A stretch of DNA of 64,000 nt from Triglochin maritima (Eukaryota > Streptophyta > Magnoliopsida > Alismatales > Juncaginaceae). Of this stretch, positions 48,350 to 61,170 are shown in pieces. The stretch lies in assembly GCA_963682175.1 (NCBI GenBank), contig OY821782.1:25565741-25629740 (forward strand). The letters run 5' to 3'. Positions within the stretch are counted from its first letter, which is position 1. The number at the start of each line of letters is the position of its first letter. The position numbers were made by a program, and so were the translations under genes. The notes beneath the pieces are model-generated. The model ran no database searches and had not been told where the DNA came from. It saw only the letters and a program-made list of their open reading frames with translations.

Positions 48350-51300
48350 ACATCATCTATTCCGACATACAACTTGGGTTCGATGCAATCGTTGGTCATG
48401 GAACCTACAATTTCTTTATTCATAACACTTGGAATTGTAGAATCTTCATCCTCATGTCGTATGAGATTGTATAACATTTGACAATTCGAAGGAAATTGTC
48501 TCTCGTCAATTGCAATTTCATTTTCAGATTGCTTGGATGTTGGGCCTTCGACCTTATGAAATTAAAAAACTATATTATTAGAATATATTTACATGGTTTT
48601 ATATATCAACCATTTATGTAATTATTAAAATAAAAGTTGACACCATTTCTTTCTTTTATTTAATCAATGAACGGGTCCATTGCAACACCCATCTTCAGCA
48701 CCACCCACCATCTGAACTTCAGATTCAAGATATGGTAGGAGTTCATCACCACAGACAGAAGTATCCAAAGTCACCTTCGAATTCTTGGATTCAATTTGTT
48801 TACCGTGATGCAACTTTAGTGTGTACACCTTCCCATATGCTACAAGTCGCATATCCAGATCATTGAAAAAAAGTTTGCATTCAGCTCCATCTTGTAAATA
48901 TTAAAATGAAATTATCACATGTAATACGACAACGAAAAATGAAAAATAAACACTTAATAATTGTAATTTTACCTCAAAATAGCCAAACGTGTCTTGCTCA
49001 AGCCCTACTTGTGGGAACAATTCCCTAGGTTGTACACTTGAAGCAGTTCAGGGGTTTGTAAATCTACATTTGTGGCAATATCGGTGGAAACTCCAAGGTG
49101 ATTATACAAACTCTTCACCAGGTTTTCCAGGTGATGGATCTTCTCGTCGCATTTCACGTGATCACTGATTGACATCATTTCATGCTTATATTTGTACCTT
49201 ATATCCATTATCTTACACCTAAGCAATGCTACGTGATGAGTTTTATGTTTGAATTTCATAAATAAAGAGGTTTGAAGAGAAGAGACATGAAAGGACACAA
49301 AAGCAGGGAAAAAGGACTTAATTGTGAGACCTGGGGACTAAGATGCAAGGGAGAAGGACCTAAACGTAAGACCGAAGGACCTAAGAGCAAAATAGAAAAC
49401 TCCACACCATCATGGGGAGTATTTTGACAATTCGATTTGGGTCGGATCTCCAATAAACAAAGTAGATGCATCCAAGACCAACCAATACATCAAGCAAAGC
49501 CCAGCATGAAAACCAGATGGATCTGGGTCTTATAGACCGCTAATTGGCGGTCCAGATAGCTCTAGATCCGCTAAGATTTCGGGAGCACGTGTATTAGTGT
49601 ATGCTTAGTCTATTTTTGGTATTTGTTTAGTCCCACATCGGGGGATTGTCCCGGATTACCTTTTTCTTTGGCTATAAATAGAACTCTTCACCTTCTATTA
49701 TAAACTACTCGTTGCTTGGTGGCATTCTCTCTACTAAGGAGTAAGCCTTGAAGCAAAACTCAAGGTGGAGAAGAATGCTACCTTCAATGTGAGTCATTGT
49801 TAATAAAATAATTGTTCTAGTTTCTTTTAATCTTGTCTTTTAATTCTTGCATGTTTCTTTAGTTTATGTTTCTTTCAATTAGCTTCTTTAATGTTCCTTT
49901 CTTGCTTAGTTGAATTTCTTTTTAGTATAATGTTTCATTTTGTTAATGTAGTTAGTTTAATTATGAGTGAGTAGTTCCATCCCCTTTGGGGGTGGAGTAG
50001 AGGTATGTACATGTTATGTAGGTGGTATGAATGCTAGATATTATTGTTGTGAGAGATATTAGTATGCTTGCTTGAATTAATAAGAACTTTACTTAATGGT
50101 TTCTGCCATAGTTTGGTACACTCCATGCTCGTTATGTTCTTAATAACAATCTTGCATTGCTCATATTAATCACTTAGGTTAGTGTTGTAAATGATAGGTC
50201 TTGCCATGAGGTACTTCTTATGCATTAACAAACACTAACCACACTTGAGCTTATTGTATGCATTCACCACACTTATTTCATGTGCACACACACTCCACCC
50301 CTTAGGGGTTTTCCATTCCTGAGTTTTATCTCCTTTCATTAGTTGCTTAGTTTAGTTTGTTTTGTCATTTCATTTCATGCTTCCTAGTTTCCTAGTTTAG
50401 ATTAGTGTAGTTTAGTGTAATCAACTTTTCTCTCCTTTCTTTCCCACTCGCCTTCGCACAAACCAAAAGTCAACACACCTCCCTGTGGATCGACCCGTAT
50501 TTGCCACCGCTTCAACGCGGCCGTGCACTTGCGGTTTAATATAAAACGAATAAATCAATCACCTTTGGAATGTCGTTGTGAGGATGATGACCCATAATAT
50601 ATACTGGTGTGGTCCTATTCAACTGCCTACACCACGTATTCGCCCAGGATGCTCTTCCATTACCCGTGGCTGTGGACAATATATCATTTCTTCCATCTAA
50701 AACAAATTCTCCTTGGGAAGCTTTCATTGAAAGTTCATCCTATACGAAAATAATTTTCAATTTTATTATTAATTAATAACCACATACACAAGTCATCCAA
50801 ATTAAAACTAACTTACAATCTTAGAGGCAACTACTTCAGACTCCTCATTAATGTAGCTGCCTTCCGGAGTAATACATGTTTTCTTCCACTTCTCTTCTCT
50901 AGATATCAGAGATGGAAACGACAAATTACTTGCATGCTCTTCACTCATACCCGCTTCCAGAGCTACTTTTTTTCGGGAATTTTTTTCCATCATCATCTCT
51001 TCCTTAAGTTTGCGTTAATCGTCTCTCTACAATCTATGTTGAAACCTGTTACCAGATTGTCGTTTCTTGTTCAGCTCTCGTATTTCCTCAAAAAGAATTT
51101 AATGAATTAATTATCAAAATGAACCTAATAAATTCTAGGTATTAAAAAATGATTATATATATTACAATAAATTCAGGAGAAAGTCTTGTTCTTTTGAAAT
51201 CAACACATGAACTTGGAGAAATGTAATTGTAAATAGCACAAGGGTCACAATCCTTATATTCCCCAAAGATGAATATGTAAGTGTGCCCTTTTCTAAAGTC

Positions 51301-51707
51301 TTTCCAGTGGTTACCAACATACGAAGTCCACTTTTTCTTCAACGCTTTAGTGGATTGAAAAGTCCTACAACCAAAAAAAATGTAAATTAGAATCAACAAG
51401 AGGGCGAATTTAAAATAAAACTAATAAACAAAAAACATCCTCCCAAATTTGTTCGTTCAGAGAAGAATCAACTTTTGACCACTTCTCGATATTAATATCA
51501 ACCTTGGTTCAAGTGAGAGAACCCAAATAACTAGGCCAATAAATTTTATTCTCTCCGATCGACTCTAAGACAGAATCAAAGTCCGAAGGCAATGGTCCTT
51601 CACGTTTATTTTTTGTTGCAACTCTAACATAAGAGTTGCTCCACGTGGACGAACGACGTCGAGCCTTCATCATCAGTTTTGGAGCGGTTCTTCTTGCTAG
51701 GAGCCAT
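48350..51707 (-). pseudogene. CACTA-3 TNPA gene (interrupted)
   Basis: Starts MAPSKKNRSKTDDEG at 51707. Exon blocks on minus: NKIYWPSYLGSLT... near 51540, then KALKKKWTSYVGNHWKDFRK near 51350, then KASQGEFVLDGRNDILSTA near 50700. After the solo LTR come DHVKCDEKIHHLENLVKSLY (about 49160-49005), MRLVAYGKVYTLKLHHGKQ (48852-48664) and a last exon ending near 48350. The order fits the Ptta/TNPA family of En/Spm elements, the DNA-binding partner that recognises subterminal repeats. The 49166-50557 solo LTR splits it, and several stops are present. Confidence 0.7.
49166..50557 (+). mobile_element. Solo LTR inside CACTA-3 TNPA
   Basis: TGATTGACATC...AATCA, 1392 bases, flanked by a perfect 5-base duplication ATCAC (49161-49165, 50558-50562). 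It has TATAAATA at 49673-49680 and the palindrome GACCGCTAATTGGCGGTC at 49535-49552. Orientation is opposite to the gag-only element. No interior follows, so it arose by LTR-LTR recombination. Confidence 0.9.
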
Positions 51708-52007
51708 TAACCTTAAAGAATACAAAAAAAACTTCTGGAATAAGTTCTAGATCCAATGTTGGACGCATTTTGAATCTCCATAAATGATAAAATCTCTTAT
51801 ATTTTTGAAACTATTTTGAAACCCGAAAGGATAACTATTTTGAAACTAGATACAAGTCACTATTTTCTAAGAGAATGAATCTCAAACAAAAACCAATCAG
51901 AATTCTGGGAAGGATTTTAGGAATACCCTACCACGTCGGATAAATTAAACACTGACGTCGAAGACCCCCTACAACGTCGGATAAATTAAACATCGACGAG
52001 GAAGACA

Positions 52008-53672
52008 TGTAAGTTGATCGGTCACTAATCTAGCAGGGGGTGAATATATTATCTCCTAATTTTCTTAAACGATTGCACAATTAAAATAGTAAAAGAAAGA
52101 ATGCAAACCACAAGATGACTCTGGAGATTTATTGAGGTTCGATCACACCACCGTGATCTAGTCCTCTCCTCAAATTCTGATCGATCTTCCGATCCCTACT
52201 TGAGAATTCACAATTATCTTCATTCTGGGTCGAAGATAAACCCTCTTACAATCGGAGCCTTGCGAGCACTCTCGCATTGCTCGGATCTCCTCTCACAACC
52301 CAAGAGGGTGCTTCCTCGAAGCTTTACAACACAATGGAGATTGAATGTGGTTGTTGAACTCTAACTTGAATGCACTCAAGGATTGGAATTAAGCTTGGAG
52401 TGAATTTAATGGAGGTTTGAGAGTTGGTAGAGCTTTGAAGGCTTGAAGATTGAGAGCACAATAGTAGGATTGATTTTTGGCAAGAAGAGAGTGAATGTGT
52501 CTCTTAAGTGAAGCTTACATAGCCTTGAAAACAAATAGAGCCGTTATGGTAAGATGGTGAGGTTTGGACCAATAAGAAACAAGATGTGACTTATGCTCGG
52601 CCAAAATTCGGGGCAACGTCGGTCGACCGGGACACCGACGGTCGTTCGACAAAATGTGGGTTAATTGGTAAGATTGAAGAACTCGGTTGACCAAATATAA
52701 CTCAGATAACCGTTCACCAACGTCCAGTAAGTTTTCCTAATATCTAGCAATTAAATTCGGTTGACCGAGAACACGTCGGTCCACTGTTCCAATTGGACAG
52801 TAAAGAATTGGTGTGACTTGGTGATCTTGTTTGGTAGACTGTGGCAAGGGCGGTTGACCGATACATGTGTGGGTTTTCTGCTGACATTGCCAAGGAAATT
52901 GGTTTATCGATAACAGTCGAAATATTACGTGGAAAAATAGCCGTTATGTTTTGATTGACAACAATGCTTCGGTAATCCGAAGGGTGATCAGTAGACCGAT
53001 ATGAAAGTTTCAAAGGTTGTTGCTAAACGACAAAAGATAAGTCAGTTGGAGTTCGTTGATGCCATGTGGGCCAATAAGATGAAGTCGTTTAGGCTAAAAG
53101 ACACAAGTGATGTTTGGATGACTGATACTCTTTCGGTACACCGAATATAGATATCCAGAGAAATTTTGAAGCTACTGGGGATAAGGAAACAGTTGACCGG
53201 ATAGAGGTCGGTAAACCGACACAAGGATTCCAGGAAGATCAAGTGTTTACTGACACTAAGGAGACAGTTGATTGGGTAGGGTTCGGTACACCGAAACAAG
53301 GATTCCAGGAGATCAAGTGGTTACTGACTCAAAGGAAACGATTCACCGAGAGACACTCGGTCATCCGTTGGGAACAAGTTCGGTAGACCGAGAGATAAAC
53401 GGTCGACGGACAGAGACGAGTTTATACTTTGTTCACCAAGTGTACATTTGATCTTATAACTCAAATAAATGGAAAATTACATATGAAGTCCTTGAGCTTT
53501 GATTATAAGTCTTGAAGTTGATTAGTCCCTTGGTTTGATCACCAACATTGTTAGGAATACACAATATCTATGCAATTTGACAATATGATGTGTGTGATGT
53601 TGTAATTGAAGTTATGCATAATATTAGTTTGTTAATAATCAAAATTAAGATTAAATGGTCAAAAAGCCAACA
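52008..53672. mobile_element. Solo Copia-type LTR inside CACTA-3
   Basis: TGTAAGTTGATCG...CCAACA, about 1665 bases. It is flanked by AGACA (52003-52007) and AGACC (53673-53677), a 4-of-5 duplication, and the CACTA-3 subterminal repeat reads on at either side. The segment from 'gaggttcgatcacaccaccgtgatctagtc' through the 'agagggtgcttcctcgaagcttt' region is related to the Copia LTR at 7206-8373. It carries many short TCGGT-ACCGA palindromes between 52610 and 53430. Confidence 0.8.
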
Positions 53673-54115
53673 AGACCCCCTACAACGTTGGATAAATTAA
53701 ACACCGACGTGGAAGATCATATCATAACAAAATACAGAATTCGTATTGCAATTCCATATGTAGTTTATAGCCGAAACATGAAAGAAGTTTTTGAGCAAAA
53801 AACATTTTTCCAACCAACAGAAGAAACATAGGGTATGGATTTTTTTAACCCTACCACGTCGACTTAATAAACAACCGACGTGGTAGGGGGTCTTCCCCGT
53901 CGGTCAATGATGGACCCTTCCCTGTCGGTCAACGAAACTATCGACGTGGCATACCCTTTACTACGTCGGAATCTAAGACTGGCATGGTAGGATGTTAAAA
54001 AATAGACCCTGCCACGTCGGTTTTCTCATATTTGACGTGGTAAAGGGTATGGCACATCGATTTGCTAACATCCGACGTGCTAGGGACGACGTGGTAGACC
54101 GATTTTCTAATAGTG

Positions 54116-54600
54116 TTACTCCAAGTGGTTGCTGCTTTCAAGATATACAACTTTAAAATTGCAGACAACCTATTAAACTCGGTGCAACCTGGATACAAAG
54201 GCCTTTCATTGTGAGATAGTAGACTACCAAATACATTGAGTTTATTTCAATAATTGTCGACAACATCTCAAATCATATCCTCTATTCGTTCACCATCATC
54301 ACCATACTCCTCCGGTCACTTGATCACCTTCTTGTTTCGTGTTTATTTCATTTTCACCATGTCATACCCAACATGTATATCCTTCATCAAAATATTTCTC
54401 GAACAAATGATTTTTTTCTCTTTTACATCTCGTAAAACCATGTTAAAACAATTCCTACATGGACATAAGACATTTCTCTCATTTCTAGCATTTTCATTTT
54501 TCAGGGCAAATTCTAGAAAATCATGAACCCCAACATCATATTCATCACTCAATCTACTAGCAAAAAATCCATTTTCAATCCATAATTCTCGACACATCAA
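54116..54600 (-). pseudogene. CACTA-2 TNP2 gene, 5' part with transposase-associated domain
   Basis: 54116-54230 continues the TNP2 5' region (compare 47930-48030). 54600-54343 encodes the transposase-associated domain: LWIENGFFASRLSDEYDVGV, FLEFALKN and the CPCRNCFN cluster. After that a frame change occurs: the expected ...YTCWVWHGE-like ending appears in another frame with a stop. The gene is therefore dead apart from its two insertions. Confidence 0.8.
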
Positions 54601-55081
54601 GAGGGAATAATCATAATGTAAAGATAGATATAAATTTTAATTCTTAGTCCTCTAAAAGTTCAACTACCAATAAACAATCCAACATCAACAGAACAACACA
54701 TTCGAGTCCATAAAATATCATTCTATTATAACTTTCAAACAAACAAAACTTTAATATATACTCTTTTGGAACTAATTAAAACGAGTATTTTTAATTAAAG
54801 TAATTAAAAGAGTTGCAAATAGAAGCATTGATCACACAATCGTGAGTAATTGCTAGATTTGAAAGATGGTTGGGCTAGTCGGGTGGGCCTGGTCGAGCAG
54901 GAGTGATCGATTGGGATTGGTCAATCTTAACGGGTCGATTGGTCGGGTGCAGCAAACGTGGGGGAATGGGAAAAAATGGGGGTTTGCCCAGGTCGTTAGG
55001 TTTGTGTGTTTGATTTTGGGTGGAATATCAAATATGACAACACATTACAATTTACTAAAAAATATTAGAGTTATTTACAAC
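54601..55081. other. 5' flank of CACTA-2
   Basis: AT-rich up to about 54850, then a G-rich 150 bases. No ORF with a recognisable domain. Probably leader sequence of the CACTA-2 gene, but its terminus was not found. Confidence 0.35.
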
Positions 55082-56429
55082 TGTTTTGATTAAGCTTAAA
55101 CCACAAGTACATGACCGCGATGAAATGGTGGCAAGTACGGGTCGAATCCACAGGCAGCTGTGTGAACTCTGGTTCTTTAGAAATCAAGTGGAAAATTAAG
55201 GGAGAAGAAGTTTTATTACACTAAACTAGGCTACACTAAATAAGCAATTAACCAATAAGAAAAATAAAAGCATGAGAAAGAAAACTAAGCAACTAGAAAA
55301 ACAATATGAAATTTAGTAAGGAAAAACACCTAAGGGGTGGAGTGTGTGTACACATGTGTTAAGGTGATGAAGAATGCTATCAATAAGGCACAAGTATAGG
55401 TTGTATTTTCATGCATAGGAAGTACCTAATGAGTGTTGCAAACCTAACATTCTAATAACTAACCTAGTTGATTAACATGAGCATAAACAAGTTGATTATT
55501 AAGAACCTAAACAAGCATGAGAAATACCTAACGATTATGGGAAAACCCATCAAGTTAAGTGTTCTCTTTTAATCAAACAAGCATACATTCACATTTATCA
55601 CATATTGCATAAGATAACATTCATTCTCATTCTTCATTACATGTATAAGCATTATCTCCACCAGCAAAGGGGATGAAACTACTCACTACACATTAAGCAA
55701 CAATTATATTAAAGAAGAAAGACATTCTAACTAATTATACTAAGATTAAGAAAATAAAACTAAGCTAAACATGTAATCATTAAAATAGACAACATTAAAA
55801 TAAAACTATGAAGAATTATTTTATTTACATGACTCACATTGCAAGTAGCATTTTTCTCCACTTGAGGTTTGCTCCAAGGTTTACTCCAAGTAGAGAGAAT
55901 GACCACCAAGCAATGAGTAGATTACAAAGGAGGAAGAAAACTTCTATTTATACACATGAAAAAGACACCTCGGGACGATCCCCTAGTGTCGGACTAATGA
56001 AACATTCCCAGAATAGACATAAACGCATAACCCATATCTGTGCGAAACCGGGTTGGATTCAGATAAAAAAAGGACCGCCAATTGGCGGTCATTGTTTGTT
56101 AGATGCAACTCAATTTTGTGTGTCTACTTAATCTCTTTAATTATGCACGTGAGGTGTGCCATAGTCAGTCATTTGAGTCTGGACCCGAATCTAATTGCCA
56201 AAATACTCTTCATAATTGTGTGAAGTTTCTCGGTTTGCTATTTTGTCCCTCTGGACTTACGTCCAGGTCGTTCCCTCTTGCAAATGGGTCCTTGTGCATG
56301 ATAGAGATGTCTATTTTTCTTCGTATAAGTCATTTGTTCTTACATTTTAGTTCTTTTTCTCTTCCATTTTATTCTTTATTACCCAATACCTGAACTATAT
56401 CCAATACATATATTTGGCGTATATTATCA
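55082..56429 (-). mobile_element. Solo LTR left of the ABCG14-like gene
   Basis: 1348 bases, same LTR group and orientation as the gag-only element: tgaccgcgatgaaatggtggcaagtacgggtcga near the left end, palindrome GACCGCCAATTGGCGGTC at 56073-56090. Target duplication ACAAC (55077-55081) and ATAAC (56430-56434), differing by one C-to-T change. Confidence 0.85.
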
Positions 56430-56962
56430 ATAACACTTGTATTGGTTTTACTCAATATAAAATATTATATGAAGGATTTTCTTTTGAATTAACAGAAAAA
56501 ACAAATACACGAAAACATCATTTCCTAGCAACCTACAAGCTCAATTAAGAAGATGGAAATATTTCATTTGTGTCCTTCAAATGAGCTTCAATATCATCAA
56601 TAATTAATTTGTTGTATGGAGAACAGAGACGTAAACTAGAGCCACAAATAAAAGTCAAGCTTGAACCAACTTGAACAACGCCATTACTTTTTCTTGATTC
56701 TTAAAAAAATTTGTCTCTTTTGTTGACTCCAAAATTTCATTGTGGCAATTGTAGCACAAAATTTTCCTCAGATCTCATCCTCGACGAAAGTCCATACACC
56801 AGCGAAGTGCTTCGTATCTTGAAGTTTAATTAAGATGTTGAAGACAAAAAAAACTACAAGACCGACGTACATATTAAGTGGATCCTCACGTTACTTGTAT
56901 ATTTGATCCCACATAAAGTTTTTTAGGACTAACATAGAATATCTAGACTTACAAACACGTCT
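56430..56962. other. 3' flank of the ABCG14-like gene
   Basis: AT-rich stretch between the solo LTR and the transporter stop codon. It must contain the 3' UTR, but no unambiguous polyadenylation signal stands out. Confidence 0.5.
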
Positions 56963-57743
56963 CTATCTTGCAATGACCCGCTGCAAGGCGGCGTATGCAA
57001 CCAACCGATATCCGAGAAGCATGATTGCCATGACGCACACATCGACCCACAAATTGTTGATCCCGACAGCTCTAACGGAAGGGAAATCCACAGCCCTACA
57101 CATGACTCCATCTGAGCACTCATACGCATCACTCTCCTTGAAGTGGACACCAATGAGCAACTTGTAGCAGTAGAAGCTGAAGCTGAGGTACTTGAACCAC
57201 TCGATGAAAGGCGGGATGTGTTGCACGTAGTATCCCCCAGCAATGAGGAACACAAGGGTGGTTATGGAGGCCAAGGTGGTGGCTTGTTTGACGTCCATGA
57301 GGAGCGCACCGATGGCGAGCCCCAGGCTCTGGGACACGAGGACGGAGAAGAGGACGACAAGGAGGGTGAGGAAGAAGGTGGACGGGTGGGGCGGGAGGCC
57401 TCCCAACCAGTATATTATGAGGGTGAAAGCGGTCGGGAGAAGGAGCTCCATTGGGAGGTCTCCAATTGTTCGGGACATGAAATATGAGGAGAGATGGTAC
57501 ATGCCGGCGGACCGCTCTTTGACGAGCATCGCTCGGTCTTGCGGAAAGGTGAAGACTGCGTTATAGAGAGGGTAGAAGCCCCAGAAGACGGAGAAGAAGA
57601 ACAACAGAGCGGTCTGCCATGGAATGCACACATTGTGTCAATAATTGGTGCCAATCAATTATTTCTAACCAAAACAAGCTTTCCCATAATAATAAAAAAT
57701 ATAATATTATAACTTCAACATGAGCTCTTTGTATAAAAGCGGA

Positions 57744-57807
<64 letters not shown>

Positions 57808-60766
57808 AGCAGCAAAGGACTGATAATTAATCTGTCAGATCTTGATTAAAAGGTCTAATTTTCTTTAAATATGGTCTAATTGTGAATCGTATCATATATT
57901 TTTTAGTGTTTTTCTTGTTACTTATGCCAGAGATTGTGTTAACCGTTGAAGCCTAATTGCCTGAATTTCATGTCAATGGATTAGGATAGAGGACATTTGA
58001 AAACATACTATTTTGCTTGATTTTTTGCTTTAAAGTTCATAAATGAGCATAAATCAATCCCTTTATGCTTACTCAATTTAACGGTCAGAACGACTGGAAG
58101 CGGCCTAGGTTGCATCCCTGTAGTATCAGGCAACATGGTCCAGGTTCAATAGGGAAGGCCCAATTGAATTTTAACCTCAAACAACTTTTTCGAGAATAAA
58201 AAAAACCTTTCAATTTTCGTAATATTTTTGGAATATCAATGAACGACATAATAACCTTCTTTTCTTTTCATCACCTCTGCAGACTATTAATTATTAGCCT
58301 CTTTTACATTAACTTTTTTTACGAGGAACCCTGGTTTGGTAAACAGAACCACTTCTGACCAACTAGGAATCTAGGACTAACTGGTCAAGTTGATTTCTAA
58401 TCTTAAGTTAACAAAGACCAAAGATCAATTCCCAATGATGTAAGTTACATGTGAGATTTAATTAAAATACATAATGCTTTCGAAAAATATCCCAATTGAC
58501 AAGTTTACAGTTTTCCATGCTAGCACCAGTCTACGGATCCAAATATTTAATTAAAAAAGATTTGTTCAAATTGAAGAGCAAATAATATATTACAGAGAAA
58601 TGAGATTTCGGTCATACTATTAACCGAAATAAGGTTGGTGGAATGTAACCTTATTTTTATGAATTCGGGAGTCAGACTATTGAAAAAATTAATGATAGAC
58701 TTGACTTGCGTACCCGATCCTGGATATGCTTTTGAGGAGTTTGCCACCAGAGCAAACCACCAAGTGTGGCAACACTAAGAACTTGGAAAATCCTAAGTTT
58801 ATTGAACGCCTCATGCTTCCGCTCCTTCAGGCTTCTTCGCAAAAGAACTCTAAATTGCTCCCACCAACTTGTGCACCACTTTTCTCTCTCGCTAGTATAC
58901 ATAGCTAGGATGAAATGAGACGAAATTATGAGTTCCAACACATTAACGTTAAATAATTTTATTAAAAAAATTCTAAGGCAAAAACTTTCATGATAAACTT
59001 ACAAGTAGTTCTTGAGCTATCTTTCGTGGTATGATTGCTGTAGTTGTTGCTGTTGATTTCAACCCTAATTCCGGTTGCGATGTTCTTGTCGTACGCTGAT
59101 AAGAGCACCTCACGTATCGATATTTTCTGTTCATCGACCTTGCCTCCACCTTCCGTCGGTTGCTTAGGATCGTCAGGGGCAATACCTGAAATATGAATAA
59201 AGTTCAGAAATTGAATTTCTAATGACAGGATTATGGCTTCAAACACGGTAGGCATGCAAAATGTTTGATGGGCCCAAAGTAATCTCCATATGGTCTCGTT
59301 TGCAATACATCTTTCTTTAGGTCCACTGCCGGAACCATAGTCTCACCCCAAAAATAAAATAACCAAACAGTTACAAAAATAATAATAATTATGAATCGAT
59401 ACGACTTACGAGGGTACTTATCCCAATCACTTTACCAACTTTCGTTACATATTCGTTTCATAATAAAATCCAAACGTTTTCAGAAACGTATCTTTCCTGA
59501 TTATGCATCAAATATTTAATTTCCTAATGTGCTAAATTTTTGTGGTGGTTGATGCTTTTAGTTGTGGATTCCTCTATAAAGTGGAGAGCATGTGATCTCT
59601 TGTGTGTATCTTTTCTATCAGTAGATGAGATTCAGTATCTTTATCTTTGCTATGTCACCACTACAGACACAGCACTACCAAATCTTATTGTTAGAAGTTA
59701 TAATTTTTTCTTCTTCTCTCTCTGTGACTAAAGTAACTTCTTAACCCCACTATATATATCACGAATAAATTCTTGAATGCAACAATTAAGGGAAATGTGC
59801 TTGATTGTGACAAAGTACCGTTTGCAAGGTCAAGCATGAGGTCCGCTGGGTTGACGATCTTGGTGGTTGAGAAACCGATAGAGGAAAAATAATCGAGCGC
59901 GGCTGACGCTTGCCCATGGTAAATAGGGCTACCTTCGGATAGAAGGATGACTTTATTAAATAAGTGGTATATTCGGCTTGACGGTTGATGAATGGTAGTG
60001 ATGATGGCACGACCCCCAGAGGCAAGCCGTTTCAATATGGTAATTACCTTTTGGGCGTTGGTCGAGTCAAGTCCAGAGGTAGGCTCGTCTAGTAGCAAAA
60101 GTCTAGGATTCACTAGCATCTCCAATCCAATGCTTAGCCGCTTCTTCTCACCTCCTGAGATGCCACGGAGAAGTGGCCCTCCAATGATGGTTTGGGCTGC
60201 GCCGTTGAGTCCCAACTCGATCATAACTTGCTCTGCTTGTGCCGCCTTTTCCTCACGGGAAAGGCTGGATGGTAGCCTCAAAAGCGCGGTGAACACAAGG
60301 GTTTCTCTTACCGTTAAATGAGGATAGAAAACATCATCTTGTGCGACAAAACCCGTTCTTCTCCTAACGGATCCGGAGAACGGTTGCCCGTTGTAGGTCA
60401 CTTTGCCGGACAACATGCCAGCCCGATTACCATTGAGACGTCCACCAATGGCGGTTAGGAGAGTTGTCTTCCCACTACCAGAGGGACCCAACAACGCGAG
60501 TATCTCACCTGGAGTGACCACACCGGTAATACCATTCAAAATGCCCTTCTCAACTCCATTTACCTTGACTTTGTAGATTACATCCTCGAACTACATACAC
60601 AAATGGATCGATAGTATTCATTAAATGATCACCAGAATTTTCATATGACCATCACATATATAAGTACATATATACGTACATATATACATACCTTTAAGGT
60701 GATTGCTGAGATAACTTCCATTCGGGTGCTAGAGGTGGGATACGCCAGAACTGCAGTTGGCGGCAT
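56963..60766 (-). CDS. ABCG14: ABCG14-like half-size ABC transporter (five exons, 623 aa)
   Basis: Exons read on the minus strand: 60766-60692, 60590-59819, 59185-59003, 58904-58714 and 57613-56963. They sum to 624 codons including TAG, the frame is kept across all four junctions, and every intron is GT-AG. The ATG is preceded by an in-frame TAA six bases upstream. Nucleotide-binding domain comes first: Walker A GPSGSGKT at about residues 60-67, signature ISGGEKKR at 169-176, Walker B LLLLDEP at 189-195, H-loop His about 226. The ABC2 membrane domain follows, with its last and largest part in exon 5 (motifs [20 protein letters not shown] and [10 protein letters not shown]). This NBD-TMD order is the ABCG/WBC family. 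Wording of the motifs is closest to Arabidopsis ABCG14, a plasma-membrane exporter involved in loading cytokinin into the xylem; ABCG9 and ABCG21 are more distant alternatives. The N-terminus is about 25 residues shorter than the Arabidopsis protein. Substrate is inferred from family only. Confidence 0.9.
57747..57804. repeat. (AT)29 microsatellite in ABCG14-like intron 4
   Basis: A perfect run of 29 AT units in the 1100-base fourth intron (57614-58713). The octamer ggactgat stands on each side of it. It lies well clear of both splice sites. Confidence 0.95.
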
Positions 60767-60849
60767 GCCTGATTACTTCATTAGTATTTGGAAGTGACTG
60801 GAGAAGTGGGATGGTGGCTTTAGTTGGATATAGATAGTGCTCATGATGT

Positions 60850-60905
60850 CCATATATATATATATGGAGATCGAGAGAGGGAAAAAGACAGTGGGAGAGA
60901 GTGCG
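60850..60905 (-). promoter_or_regulatory. Putative core promoter of the ABCG14-like gene
   Basis: An alternating AT run (60852-60865) inside a CCATATAT...ATGG palindrome lies 86-100 bases upstream of the start codon and would serve as a TATA box. Next to it, upstream, is a GA/CT-rich stretch (about 60866-60905) of the kind often seen near plant core promoters. No transcript start is visible from sequence; the assignment rests on position alone. Confidence 0.4.
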
Positions 60906-61024
60906 GAAAAGGAGATGAGTTTGCAAAGCAGAACACCAATCATAAAAATAATGACATGCTTTACTCTCTATGTGAATATTGTAAGGAAACTTGCGAACAA
61001 ACGTCAAGACGTTAGCTTTATATG
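60867..61024. other. Remaining upstream region between ABCG14-like promoter and MULE copy 2
   Basis: All the non-element DNA left upstream of the transporter before the neighbouring MULE begins at 61025. It holds no convincing ORF. The last nine bases (61016-61024) would be one half of the MULE target duplication; the other half lies outside the window. Confidence 0.5.
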
Positions 61025-61170
61025 CTAAATTGTTATTCTTCGTTAGAAAACTACTTAAATCGTTCGTACGAATTACTATTTTGTCATTTTCTCATTTCTA
61101 GTTATATATCTCTTCATTTCACTTTCTTATCACTACTCTCTTTGTCTTCCTCTCATAATCATCAAGAAGA

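Larger units (their letters stand above)
44330..54115 (-). mobile_element. CACTA-3 element (9.8 kb)
   Basis: Left end CACTGCTGAAAAAATGG and right end, reversed, CACTATTAGAAAATCGG form the short terminal inverted repeat. Subterminal arrays of CCACGTCGGT-type repeats in both orientations lie at 44400-44940, 51929-51995 and 53673-54110. The target duplication is TCA on the left (44327-44329) and TTA on the right (54116-54118); the uninterrupted paralogous site at ~47930 reads through in register, so TTA is a mutated TCA. Minus-strand genes TNPA and TNPD/TNP2 are present but damaged. It contains an LTR fragment and two solo LTRs. Confidence 0.85.

Noticed and set aside
57143..57566. Plus-strand ORFs over the last ABCG exon
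   Set aside because: They are antisense shadows of a well-conserved transporter exon and have no domain of their own.
57561..57815. ORF with an Ile-Tyr run
   Set aside because: It is the translated AT microsatellite of an intron.
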